Made by a program: the position numbers and the translations under genes
Source: Pseudochrobactrum asaccharolyticum
GTDB taxonomy: Bacteria > Pseudomonadota > Alphaproteobacteria > Rhizobiales > Rhizobiaceae
Length of the DNA: 64,000 nucleotides
Reading direction: 5' to 3'
NCBI RefSeq assembly: GCF_003314995.1
Contig: NZ_QNRH01000004.1
Coordinates: 248,001-312,000 of the forward strand
Notes under the pieces: generated by a model
Seen by the model: the letters and a program-made list of their open reading frames with translations, nothing else
Databases searched by the model: none
Told to the model about the DNA's origin: nothing
Part shown: positions 47,531 to 56,181 of the stretch, piece by piece
How positions within the stretch are numbered: position 1 is the first letter of the stretch
Layout: each line of letters opens with the position of its first letter

Positions 47531-50142
47531 ACAGGGCTTACAAAGCTGTCAATGACGCGTTTCTGTCCGGCATGGTCAAAGTCGATTGTCAGCTTGTTGC
47601 CGTCGATTGAGGCGACATTGCCGTTACCGAATTTCATATGGAAAACACGGTCGCCGACTTTAAACGCAGACGCAGTTGAGGAAACGGATTTTGCAACCAG
47701 TTCACCGTCAATCACTTTGCCTTTGACCGAACCGCGACCGGCACCGAAACCGGAATCCGTTTCGCCATAACCGATACGCTCGACATTGGCACCCGAGCGC
47801 GAGCCCCAATTATTGCGTGTCGCATCGGAGCGGTTTTGTTGCGCGCGCTGCCAGCCCGGTGTGGAGTAGGAATTGGCGAACGGATCACCGCGCCCCACAC
47901 TATCAAAACGCGACTGGCCGTAGCCGCCGCCATAGGAACTGTCAGATTCCGCAATATCCACATGCTCTTCCGGCAGTTCTTCCAAAAAGCGGGAAGGGAT
48001 CGTGGTCTGCCACATGCCGTGAATACGGCGGTTGGACACAAACCAGATATGCAGATTTTTCTTGGCGCGGGTAACGCCGACATAAGCGAGGCGGCGTTCT
48101 TCTTCCAGACCTGAGCGACCGCCTTCATCCAACGCACGCTGATGCGGGAACAGACCTTCTTCCCAACCCGGCAAGAACACGGTTTGAAATTCCAGACCTT
48201 TGGCAGAGTGCAGTGTCATGATGCTGACAGCATCCATGCCTTCATTCTGTTCCGTATCCATGACCAGAGCTACATGCTCGAGAAAGCCGCGCAGGCTTTC
48301 ATAGTCTTCCATGGAACGGATCAGTTCTTTCAGGTTTTCCAGACGACCCGGTGCTTCGGCGGAGCGGTCATTCTGCCACATCGCCGTATAACCGGATTCA
48401 TCAAGAATGATTTCTGCCAGTTCCGTATGGGATTTATTATCAAGTAATCCCTGCCAGCGCCGGAAGTTCTCGACCACTTCGCGCAGTGCTGAACGGGCTT
48501 TTGGTTTCAGCTCTTCCGTTGCAATCAGATCTTCTGCCGCAAGCAGCATCGGCATGTTTTTTGCACGTGCATAATCATGCACCAGTCGCAGACTGGCTTC
48601 ACCAAGACCGCGCTTTGGTGTGTTAACGATACGCTCAAAAGCCAGATCATCGGCGGGCTGGGCAACCACACGGAAATAGGCCATGGCATCACGGATTTCC
48701 TGACGCTCATAGAAGCGCGGGCCACCGATAACGCGGTAATTCAGGCCGAGTGTTACAAAGCGGTCTTCAAACTCGCGCATCTGGAACGAAGCACGTACCA
48801 GAATAGCCATATCATTAAGCAGATGTCCGCGGCGCTGTGCCTGTTCAATTTCTTCACCGACTGCGCGGGCTTCCTCTTCGGAATCCCAAGCCGCGTGAAC
48901 ATGCACTTTCTGGTCGTCGTCACTGGCTGCCTGTGGCAATAGTGTCTTGCCAAAGCGCCCTTCATTATGCGCGATCAGATAGGAAGCGGCACCGAGAATA
49001 TGCGGTGTGGAGCGGTAATTGCGCTCAAGACGAATAATCGTCGCGCCCGGAAAATCTTTGTCAAAGCGTAGAATGTTGTCGACTTCCGCCCCGCGCCAGC
49101 CATAGATCGACTGATCATCATCGCCTACACAACAGATGTTAATCTGTTGTGTAGTTTTATTTGTGCTCACGCTGTCGCCGCTATCGCGGCTGCGCTCCGC
49201 AGGGGCGGCTGAAAAGTCAGCCGACGACCAGTCGGTCGCGTTGGGTGCATTGTTTGGTTGTGTTGGTGCTGAGTGGGCATTTGAGTTGCTAGGCCTTTGC
49301 GCAAGCAGCCGCAGCCACATATATTGGGCGGTATTGGTATCTTGATACTCATCCACCAGAATATAGCGGAATTTTGCGTGATATTCGCGCAGGATGTCCG
49401 GATATTTGCGGAAAATCCGGATCGGATGCAGCAAAAGATCACCGAAGTCACAGGCATTCAGTGTTTTCAATCGTTCCTGATAGGCATAATAAAGCTCACG
49501 CCCTTTGCCATTGGCAAAAGCACGCGCATCGCCTTCGGAAATTTCGGACGGTCCATAGCCCTTATTCTTCCAGCCATCGATCATCATCGAGAAAGAGCGC
49601 GGCGTCCAGCGTTTGTCGTCCAGTCCTTCAGCCTGAATAAGCTGCTTGAGCAGGCGGATCACATCATCCGTATCAAGAATAGTAAAGTCAGAGCGCAGTC
49701 CTGCCAGTTCGGCATGACGGCGCAAAATTTTGACGCCGATCGAGTGGAAAGTACCAAGCCAAGGCATGCCTTCAACGGCACCGCCGAGCAGATGGCCAAT
49801 ACGCTCTTTCATCTCGCGTGCAGCTTTGTTGGTAAAAGTCACTGCGAGAATCTGGCTCGGAAAAGCGAGATTTTGCCGGATGATATGGGCAATACGGGTA
49901 GTCAGTACACGGGTTTTGCCGGTGCCAGCACCAGCCAGAACCAGAACCGGTCCTTCAGTCGTTTCAACCGCCTGCCGCTGCTCGGGATTCAACCCTTGCA
50001 GATAGTCTGGTTCACCGCGCTGCTGGTTACGCGCCTGCATAGCCCGCGCAGCAATACCTGCCGATGGGCCAGCTTGCGGTTTAGGTGTGGCCGGTACATC
50101 CGGCTCCCCGAAGAAGGGAATATCATCTGGAAAATCTGACAT
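47527..50142 (-). CDS. uvrD: ATP-dependent DNA helicase UvrD (superfamily 1A)
   Basis: An 871-residue 3'-5' helicase of nucleotide-excision and mismatch repair. Motifs: Walker A GAGTGKT at 71-77, Ia VTFTNKAAREM, II DEYQDTN at 264-270, III CCVGDDDQSIYGWRGA at about 337-352, IV RLERNYRST, V TLHSAKGLEFQTVFL, VI AYVGVTRAKKNL. The C-terminal domain (GDRVFHMKFGNGNVASIDGNKLTIDFDHAGQKRVIDSFV) is the Tudor-like RNA polymerase-interaction module. Between motifs II and III there is an unusual polar insert (residues about 284-333). Homology begins at ATG 50142; the frame runs 41 codons upstream through the repeat. A decayed Nudix gene overlaps its stop. Confidence 0.95.
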   Translation of the reverse strand: MSDFPDDIPFFGEPDVPATPKPQAGPSAGIAARAMQARNQQRGEPDYLQGLNPEQRQAVETTEGPVLVLAGAGTGKTRVLTTRIAHIIRQNLAFPSQILAVTFTNKAAREMKERIGHLLGGAVEGMPWLGTFHSIGVKILRRHAELAGLRSDFTILDTDDVIRLLKQLIQAEGLDDKRWTPRSFSMMIDGWKNKGYGPSEISEGDARAFANGKGRELYYAYQERLKTLNACDFGDLLLHPIRIFRKYPDILREYHAKFRYILVDEYQDTNTAQYMWLRLLAQRPSNSNAHSAPTQPNNAPNATDWSSADFSAAPAERSRDSGDSVSTNKTTQQINICCVGDDDQSIYGWRGAEVDNILRFDKDFPGATIIRLERNYRSTPHILGAASYLIAHNEGRFGKTLLPQAASDDDQKVHVHAAWDSEEEARAVGEEIEQAQRRGHLLNDMAILVRASFQMREFEDRFVTLGLNYRVIGGPRFYERQEIRDAMAYFRVVAQPADDLAFERIVNTPKRGLGEASLRLVHDYARAKNMPMLLAAEDLIATEELKPKARSALREVVENFRRWQGLLDNKSHTELAEIILDESGYTAMWQNDRSAEAPGRLENLKELIRSMEDYESLRGFLEHVALVMDTEQNEGMDAVSIMTLHSAKGLEFQTVFLPGWEEGLFPHQRALDEGGRSGLEEERRLAYVGVTRAKKNLHIWFVSNRRIHGMWQTTIPSRFLEELPEEHVDIAESDSSYGGGYGQSRFDSVGRGDPFANSYSTPGWQRAQQNRSDATRNNWGSRSGANVERIGYGETDSGFGAGRGSVKGKVIDGELVAKSVSSTASAFKVGDRVFHMKFGNGNVASIDGNKLTIDFDHAGQKRVIDSFVSPV
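49125..49154. repeat. Inverted repeat inside uvrD at the edge of the coding insert
   Basis: CTACACAACAGAT (49125-49137) and ATCTGTTGTGTAG (49142-49154) are perfect 13-base inverted arms with a four-base spacer. They lie in the coding sequence between the insert and helicase motif III. Further perfect palindromes lie in the insert: GCCGC/GCGGC, CTGCG/CGCAG and CGGCTGA/TCAGCCG. Confidence 0.75.
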
Positions 50143-50189
50143 GGTTCCGAATGTAATGATTCTTAAGCGAAACGCCATAGACCAGAACA

Positions 50190-50327
50190 AATAAAGTACC
50201 TGTATTTTATAGCATTTCCAGCAAAAGTGCGAAGCGGTTTTGCGTTGGATAATGCGTAAAAACAAACAGTTACAGCGGTTCCAACGCTTCAGTCTTAACT
50301 GGAACCGCTGTAAGCAGGTACTTTATT
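50190..50327 (+). repeat. Dispersed intergenic repeat, copy B, with 13-bp terminal inverted repeats
   Basis: The 138-base element is bounded by AATAAAGTACCTG (50190-50202) and CAGGTACTTTATT (50315-50327), perfect inverted repeats. Inside are the shared blocks AGCATTTCCAGCAAAAGTG, AGCGGTTTTGCG and AATGCGTAAAAACAAACAG, then a hairpin with 14-base perfect arms TTACAGCGGTTCCA (50270-50283) and TGGAACCGCTGTAA (50300-50313). It lies between the kinase-like gene and uvrD and could end transcription of the former. Confidence 0.8.
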
Positions 50328-50363
50328 CAGGTCGTTTTGATAGAATGATGGATAGAAACGAGG

Positions 50364-51440
50364 CTATTCCATCTGTGTAATGCGGCGGTCTGTGAAGTTA
50401 AGGCGATGGGCAGCCAGTGCTTCCACCAGTGCACGCATTTCCGGTTCACGCAGCAGCAATTCATCCAGCTCGGTCATCTGGTTCATGGCTACGAGGCGCA
50501 AAATATCCTCACGGACAGAACCATCCGCACGGCGCGGCAAATGCGCAACCGGCTGAAGCAGCTCGACTTTATAGCCCTTCAGACGTGCACGCAGCGATTT
50601 CTCATCGGCATTCAGCGTTTCAACAAAAGCATAAATCCCCACACCTTTGGCTGGCAGGGAATAGAGGCTCAGGGAAACATCCTTCACACGCGGATCAGAT
50701 TTCAACGCGGAAATAATCGCCGGACCTTCATTATCAATACGGTCGCCGGTGCCTTCGCCATCAGACCAATTGAAAATGGTGCGGGTGATAAAATTATAGG
50801 CTTTTTTGCCTGTAGCCAGCCAGATACGCGACGGTAAGGAGCGACGTGCCAGAATGCGTTTTTCCGTCGGGGTCATCAGGTCAGGTGCAAAATTGCGCTT
50901 CTGTTTGATGAGGTGACGGAAATCTTCATAGGCCATCAGACGGTAATAAGCGCCGCGACGGCGATGAACAGAAGCCAGCTGGAAGTCAATCACAGCGGCT
51001 TCGCCTTCCGGTGTCATCAGCCAGTTTTGCGGCTTTTGCAAATCATTATGGGTCACACCCATGCGGCGCATGTCACGCAGAATGCGATGTGCCGACAAAT
51101 ACCATTCGCGATGGGAAGGGCGTGCAAGATGCAATGGCGTGCCGTCAGTCCATGAACGATACAGGCCGTCTTTATCTGTCGCGAGTAGCTGCGGGGTGCC
51201 TTTGATGCCACGCACTTTCTTCAGGCCGCGGATTTCACGACGTGCCAGCCACCAGGCCAGCGGACTTGACCACCATGGAGCTGCGCTGACTACGCGGCGG
51301 ATAATGCGGGTTTCCGGTTCGCCTTCAAAATAGCCGGCACGGGTTTCCGAGAAAACATCCCGCTTGAAAACAGCAGTCTCATAGAAAGCCGGAATGGTTT
51401 CCATGAGTTGGGCATCGGTCTCGGATGTTGAATAATTCAT
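50364..51440 (-). CDS. Protein kinase-like protein with a C-terminal AMP-binding-enzyme-like domain
   Basis: A 358-residue protein. Residues about 75-190 hold a minimal eukaryotic-like kinase core: the catalytic loop THNDLQKPQN (H131, D133, N139) and VIDFQLA (D152) in place of DFG, close to RIO/lipopolysaccharide-kinase style enzymes. The N-terminal nucleotide loop is not obvious. Residues about 230-300 (SDPRVKDVSLSLYSLPAKGVGIYAFVETLNADEKSLRARLKG) look like the mobile C-terminal domain of acyl-CoA synthetases. The tail REDILRLVAMNQMTELDELLLREPEMRALVEALAAHRLNFTDR is conserved-looking. Substrate is unknown. It has no ribosome-binding site of note and stands alone upstream of uvrD. Confidence 0.7.
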   Translation of the reverse strand: MNYSTSETDAQLMETIPAFYETAVFKRDVFSETRAGYFEGEPETRIIRRVVSAAPWWSSPLAWWLARREIRGLKKVRGIKGTPQLLATDKDGLYRSWTDGTPLHLARPSHREWYLSAHRILRDMRRMGVTHNDLQKPQNWLMTPEGEAAVIDFQLASVHRRRGAYYRLMAYEDFRHLIKQKRNFAPDLMTPTEKRILARRSLPSRIWLATGKKAYNFITRTIFNWSDGEGTGDRIDNEGPAIISALKSDPRVKDVSLSLYSLPAKGVGIYAFVETLNADEKSLRARLKGYKVELLQPVAHLPRRADGSVREDILRLVAMNQMTELDELLLREPEMRALVEALAAHRLNFTDRRITQME

Positions 51441-51796
51441 GATAATGTCACAGATATAAAGTCAATTGAGTGATGAGCTTTTGCTGCCCGAAGAGCAGAA
51501 AAACAAAATGATATTGGCTGTTATATGACACCTGTAAAGATTAGCGCGCGGCGGATCAAGTCATGTGATGGTCTTTGGCAATTTGTTTCAAGCTTGTGGA
51601 CAGCGGTGCTCAGGCTTTTCAGATGTGAAATTACCTTGGTGCAGCAGGCTTTGTGCCGCTATGGTGCGCACTGAAATGTGATTCATGCCAGCTGCTATGC
51701 AGCTATTCTGATAATTGCTGGCTAGCAGCTTTGTTGATTAATGGCTGCAAGGCAGCATGTTTGGATATATGGCTGTAGAACAGCCGGAGTAAGACT
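51441..51796. other. Intergenic region upstream of the AsmA gene
   Basis: About 355 bases between divergently transcribed genes. I see no gene or RNA. There is an inverted AGCTGCT/AGCAGCT pair near 51690-51735 and several loose GCAGC repeats. No convincing promoter pair was picked. Confidence 0.4.
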
Positions 51797-54700
51797 TTGG
51801 GGCGTTTGTTCGTTGTTATTGGTGGTTTGCTGGTTCTGGTGCTGACATTAGCGCTGGTTGTACCGCCATTTATCGACTGGACAGGCTATCGTGACCGTTT
51901 TGAACAGGAAGCCAGCCGCATTTTAGGCAGCCCTGTACATGTGAACGGCACTGCCAAAGCTCGTCTTTTACCATTTCCTTCTGTGACATTTTCTGATGTG
52001 CGTGTTGAAGGCGAAGATGGCCGTGATGCGCTGACGATGGCTCAGTTCTCCATGGATGCGGAGCTGATGCCGTTTTTGCGCGGCGAAATTCTGATTTTTG
52101 ATATGCGGATGGAAAAGCCGCATCTGTTTGCCGGTCTCGATGCTCAGGGGAAGCTGAACTGGACATTGCCTGAAAACAGCAATCTGGCCGGATCGAAAGT
52201 CCGCATTGAAAAACTGGCGTTGCGGGACGGGCAGATTACGCTGCAGGACGGTATGCGTGGCCGCCAGCAGGAATTGCAGAATATCAATGCGACACTGTCG
52301 GCTGACAGTCTGGCAGGGCCTTGGCGAATTAACGGTCGCTTGCAGGCCGATGGCCAGTCTTTCGGCTTTGAAATCAATACAGCTGAGAAAAAAGCGGATG
52401 GTCCGCTGCGCTTGCGCATTGGTTTGCAGCCGGTCAATCTGGCTTTGTCGCTGGAGACAGAAGGCGATGTCACCATTGCCGATGGCCAGCCGCTCTATAA
52501 GGGACAGTTCTCTTTTCTGACCTTGAGCGATGAAGAGCGCAAGAAACAAGGTAATACACCGGCTGTCACACTGGATAAGCTGCGGCTGACCGGAAAGTTT
52601 GAAGCGCAGAATAGCGGCTTCAATATTGAAGAATTCCGTATGGAGCAGGGCGAGGCTGATGCGCCCTATGTGATTAATGGCAAGGCGCAGCTTGATCTGG
52701 CGGATAATCCGCATTTTATGATCAGTGCGGATGGCCAGCAGGTTTATCTCGACGGGATGAAGCCTGATATCAGCGTGAAAGATGACAAGGCTGCATCATC
52801 GCAGCCGGTATTGTCTTTCCGTGAGAAAGTGGATTTTCTGCAGGTATTGCTGGAGCGCATTCCGGTGCCGGATATTCCGGGCAATATTGATCTGCGCTTG
52901 CCCGCAATTGTCGCCAGCGGCACAACGATCCGCTCGGTGATTATTCGTGCCGAGCCGGATAATGGCGCGTGGAATATCAGTCAGTTACAGGCTGATTTGC
53001 CGGGGCGTACTCAGATTGAAGCCAAGGGCAAATTACAGCTTGGTTCGGATTTCGGTTTTCAGGGAAACTTTCTGTTGGCTTCGCGCCAGCCTGCCGGATT
53101 TGCAGCATGGCTTTCCGGTGAGAATGGCAAACCTGCGCTAGCGCAGGTACCCGCGGCGGGTTTCTCCGGAAAAATCAATCTGAATAATGATGTTCAGAAG
53201 ATCGATGATCTGGAAATTGTGCTGGGCGAAACAATACTGAATGGTAGTTTTGAACGCAGCGGTGGCGAAAAACGCGCGACGTCCTCGGTGCTGAATATTC
53301 AGGGCAAAGCGCTCGATGCCGGTACGATGCAGTTGCTGAGCGGGTTGTTTCTGCGGGAAGGTGATTTATCTGCGCTTGCCGGAGAGAACCTGACAGTCAA
53401 TCTCAAGGCAGGACCGGTTAAATTTGCCGAGCTGGAAGCCGAGCAGCTTGATACCGCGTTTCGTTTGAGTAATGGTAAGCTGGATTTCGACCGCTTGCTG
53501 ATCAGTGGTCTGGACGGCGCAACGATTACTGCGACCGGATCATTGCGTCCGTTTGATAATTCGGTGAATGCCAATCTTGATGCGACCATCCTGGCAGATG
53601 ATCTCAGCCCTGTCTTACGTCAGCTCAATGCCAGCTTCCCGCGCGAGCCGCTGATCTCGGCACTTGCTGCGCGTGCTGTGTCCTATCCTGATTTATTTTC
53701 GGGTACGAAGCTCGACCTGCTGGTTAATGCGGTCAATTTGTTCGGCGATGGTGACAATGCAGAGCAGGCTGGTGAAGCGGATGCGAAGCAGCCAGCTGCA
53801 GAAGTTGAAAAAGCGCGTGGTAGCCGGGTTAAATCCGGCGGCAAAGCGGCGAATGCTGACAAGAGCGATATTGCCGAGTTTTCCTTTAGTCTGAATGGTC
53901 AAAGCGGTGCTCTGATGCTCTCCGTTGCGGGATCATCCAAGGGCACTTTGACCGGTGCCGAACCAATGCAGCTTTCTCTGACAGCCAATGCGAAGGCAGA
54001 CTCCGGTGAGGCGGCTTTGGCATTACTTGGCTTGCCGGTTGTGCCATTGGGGATGATGGGTGAGGCGGAGCTGAATTTGCAGGCTCAGGGCGCGCCCGTT
54101 GCCGGTATGAAAACGGCACTGGAAATCAGCAGTGATGACGGCAATGCCCGTCTCGACGGTGTGATTACGCTGACCGGAGATGAGCTGACTGCCAGTGGTA
54201 AAGCCGCTCTGAAAAGTGACGATCTTGAGCCGTTTCTGGCGACCGCAGGTTATGCTTTGCCTTTCGGTCGTGGCTTTGGTGCCGGATTGCCAGTGGATAT
54301 AACCAGTGATTTTCAGTTCGGAAAAAATATTGTCCGTTTGCCGAATTTGCAGGGCAAAATCGATGATGAGGCAGTGACTGCGCGGCTGGACGGCTCACTG
54401 AGTGATCAGGCTGTAGCGCAATTGCGTGGCGAGATTAAGCTGGACCGCTTTGATCTGGCTGCACTCTTCGCAGGCATGACCGGTCTGCCGCTCACAGATC
54501 TCTCAGCGATGAATGGCAAGAACTGGTCGCAAACTGCGTTTGGAAAAAGAAGCAACCTGCCGCTCGGACTGGATTTGAAAATGCTGGCCACAGAGGCAGC
54601 ACTCACAGACACGCTGGCCTTAACGGACTTCTCTGCCCGTTTGGTTAAAAATGATCAGCAATTACAGGTCGCTGACCTTGGCGGCCAATGGGCTGACGGC

Positions 54701-55633
54701 AAATTATCGGGCAAGCTGGAACTCAATAATGCCAATGGAACAGTGCTGGTAAATGGCGATCTGCGCTTGTCCGGAGGTGATATGGCGGCACTCTATCAGC
54801 CTGAAAATATGCAGGCACCTGTGCGCGGTGAAAGCGATATCAAACTGGGCTTTACCGGCAGCGGTAAATCTATGGCTGATCTTGTTCATTCATTGGCGGG
54901 AGAAGGGGCGCTGACAATTGAAAATCCGGTGATTGCCGGACTGGATATTGCCGCAATGCCGGAAATGCTACGCCAATCCGATGAACTGACAGGATCTGGC
55001 AAAGCACCGCTTGAGCCGAAACAAGCAGAGGCCGAGCGTACCAAACTATCGCACGCTTTGACGCAAGGCGGGCAGATGAATGCCAATCCGGTGCAGGCGC
55101 CGCTGTCGCTTGCCGGTGGTATTCTCCGAGCGCCATCAGTTAAAATTGAGAGTGATCAGGCGGTATTACGTACAGATATTCAGTTTGACCTTAACCGTTT
55201 TGCTTGGGGTGGTTCCGGTGCATTGGATATGGTTCTGCCGCAGCATGAGCGCAATGATGTGGCAGCGCAGGTGCAGTTTGCTTTGTCCGGCTCCTGGAGC
55301 CAGCCGCAAATCCGTTTTGACTATCAGCCGATGGTACAGTTTTTAACGCAGCGCAGCCTGCTACGTGAGCAGCTGCGGGTAGAGGCGGCACAGGCGTTGA
55401 TCATTGAGAAACAACGGCTGAAACGTGAGGCTGATTATTATACCGCTCGGGCAGAAGCACGGAAGCGTCAGCGTATCGAAGCCGAAGAAGCGGTGCGTAA
55501 ACGGGCTGAGGAAGCCGCAGGTTCCGGTACAGTATTGCCGCAGGAACAGCCAAAGCAGCAAGGTGTGACGCCTGATTTCAAACCAAATCTGGATGAGTTC
55601 TTGCAGACGCTGCCGGAAACAACAATTCAGTAA
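51797..55633 (+). CDS. AsmA family protein (bridge-like envelope protein)
   Basis: A very long envelope protein of 1278 residues. An N-terminal membrane helix (about 4-26) is followed by the AsmA signature (IDWTGYRDRFEQEASRILGSPVHVNGTAKARLLPFPSVTFSDVRVEG). The rest is a periplasmic, beta-rich repeat region, with recurring blocks like GKINLNNDVQKIDDLEIVLGETILNGSFERS. The C-terminal part carries the AsmA_2 pattern (GDMAALYQPENMQAPVRGESDIKLGFTGSGKSMADLVHSLAGEGALTIENPVIAGLDI). A basic helical stretch and glutamine/proline tail end it. AsmA-like proteins are thought to carry phospholipids to the outer membrane. The start is TTG with GGAG seven bases upstream; no alternative ATG fits the membrane anchor. 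Confidence 0.9.
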   Translation: MGRLFVVIGGLLVLVLTLALVVPPFIDWTGYRDRFEQEASRILGSPVHVNGTAKARLLPFPSVTFSDVRVEGEDGRDALTMAQFSMDAELMPFLRGEILIFDMRMEKPHLFAGLDAQGKLNWTLPENSNLAGSKVRIEKLALRDGQITLQDGMRGRQQELQNINATLSADSLAGPWRINGRLQADGQSFGFEINTAEKKADGPLRLRIGLQPVNLALSLETEGDVTIADGQPLYKGQFSFLTLSDEERKKQGNTPAVTLDKLRLTGKFEAQNSGFNIEEFRMEQGEADAPYVINGKAQLDLADNPHFMISADGQQVYLDGMKPDISVKDDKAASSQPVLSFREKVDFLQVLLERIPVPDIPGNIDLRLPAIVASGTTIRSVIIRAEPDNGAWNISQLQADLPGRTQIEAKGKLQLGSDFGFQGNFLLASRQPAGFAAWLSGENGKPALAQVPAAGFSGKINLNNDVQKIDDLEIVLGETILNGSFERSGGEKRATSSVLNIQGKALDAGTMQLLSGLFLREGDLSALAGENLTVNLKAGPVKFAELEAEQLDTAFRLSNGKLDFDRLLISGLDGATITATGSLRPFDNSVNANLDATILADDLSPVLRQLNASFPREPLISALAARAVSYPDLFSGTKLDLLVNAVNLFGDGDNAEQAGEADAKQPAAEVEKARGSRVKSGGKAANADKSDIAEFSFSLNGQSGALMLSVAGSSKGTLTGAEPMQLSLTANAKADSGEAALALLGLPVVPLGMMGEAELNLQAQGAPVAGMKTALEISSDDGNARLDGVITLTGDELTASGKAALKSDDLEPFLATAGYALPFGRGFGAGLPVDITSDFQFGKNIVRLPNLQGKIDDEAVTARLDGSLSDQAVAQLRGEIKLDRFDLAALFAGMTGLPLTDLSAMNGKNWSQTAFGKRSNLPLGLDLKMLATEAALTDTLALTDFSARLVKNDQQLQVADLGGQWADGKLSGKLELNNANGTVLVNGDLRLSGGDMAALYQPENMQAPVRGESDIKLGFTGSGKSMADLVHSLAGEGALTIENPVIAGLDIAAMPEMLRQSDELTGSGKAPLEPKQAEAERTKLSHALTQGGQMNANPVQAPLSLAGGILRAPSVKIESDQAVLRTDIQFDLNRFAWGGSGALDMVLPQHERNDVAAQVQFALSGSWSQPQIRFDYQPMVQFLTQRSLLREQLRVEAAQALIIEKQRLKREADYYTARAEARKRQRIEAEEAVRKRAEEAAGSGTVLPQEQPKQQGVTPDFKPNLDEFLQTLPETTIQ

Positions 55634-55642
55634 GAGTTGGAT

Positions 55643-55912
55643 TTACAGGCCGGTTTTGCTCAGTACCCAGTCTAGTGCATAAAGGCGCAGGCTGGAGGAG
55701 AGATTGTTTTCACGGTCGCGTTCATCATCAATCATCGCGATGAGTGAAGCGAGAGACTGGCCGTTTTGTGCTGCGATCTCTACGATAATATCGTAAAAAG
55801 CATCTTCCAGTGAGAAGCTGGTCGCATGACCGTGCAGGGTAATGGAATGCTTGCGCAGGCGTGCTTTGCTGCGAGCCGTTGTGCTGGCAAGGGGAGCGGT
55901 TTTTTCGCTCAT
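55643..55912 (-). CDS. Ribbon-helix-helix domain protein
   Basis: An 89-residue protein with a basic N-terminus and a ribbon-helix-helix-like core: strand KHSITLHGHATSFSL, then helix EDAFYDIIVEIAAQNGQSLASLIAMIDDERD. Similar small proteins follow sspB and the DUF4169 gene in other Rhizobiales, as I recall. It may bind DNA, but no target is evident. It overlaps the DUF4169 gene by four bases (ATGA), so the two are translated together. It is convergent with the AsmA gene, nine bases apart, with no clear terminator between. Confidence 0.82.
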   Translation of the reverse strand: MSEKTAPLASTTARSKARLRKHSITLHGHATSFSLEDAFYDIIVEIAAQNGQSLASLIAMIDDERDRENNLSSSLRLYALDWVLSKTGL

Positions 55913-56118
55913 TCTGTTTCAGTTTCTGATGAGCCGGGATTACGCGGTTCCAGCTTGTTCAATTCCAAAAATCTTTCGTCTTTCGCAGACTTATTTTTGT
56001 CGAAGGTTTTCTCTGCCTTGGTGCGCCCGAACAGAATGCGGTTAGCATTGGCTTCCATTTCTTTGGAAGCGCGGGCTTTGCGTTTTTTGAACTGTTTGAG
56101 ATTGATAATGTCACTCAT
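55909..56118 (-). CDS. DUF4169 domain-containing protein
   Basis: A 69-residue, highly charged protein matching DUF4169: MSDIINLKQFKKRKARASKEMEANANRILFGRTKAEK followed by an acidic end. The function is unknown. Its start matches the conserved MSDIINL; the frame is open 11 codons upstream, but those residues (HLCCLLRG) do not fit. The N-terminal VxNLKxF-like segment resembles the C-terminal tail of the upstream SspB (VVSLDAFRKK). Confidence 0.88.
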   Translation of the reverse strand: MSDIINLKQFKKRKARASKEMEANANRILFGRTKAEKTFDKNKSAKDERFLELNKLEPRNPGSSETETE

Positions 56119-56181
56119 GACGATGCCTCTCAACAAGCAACAGAGATGCATTCCGGCGGTGGCCGAAATGCGGATATTTGA

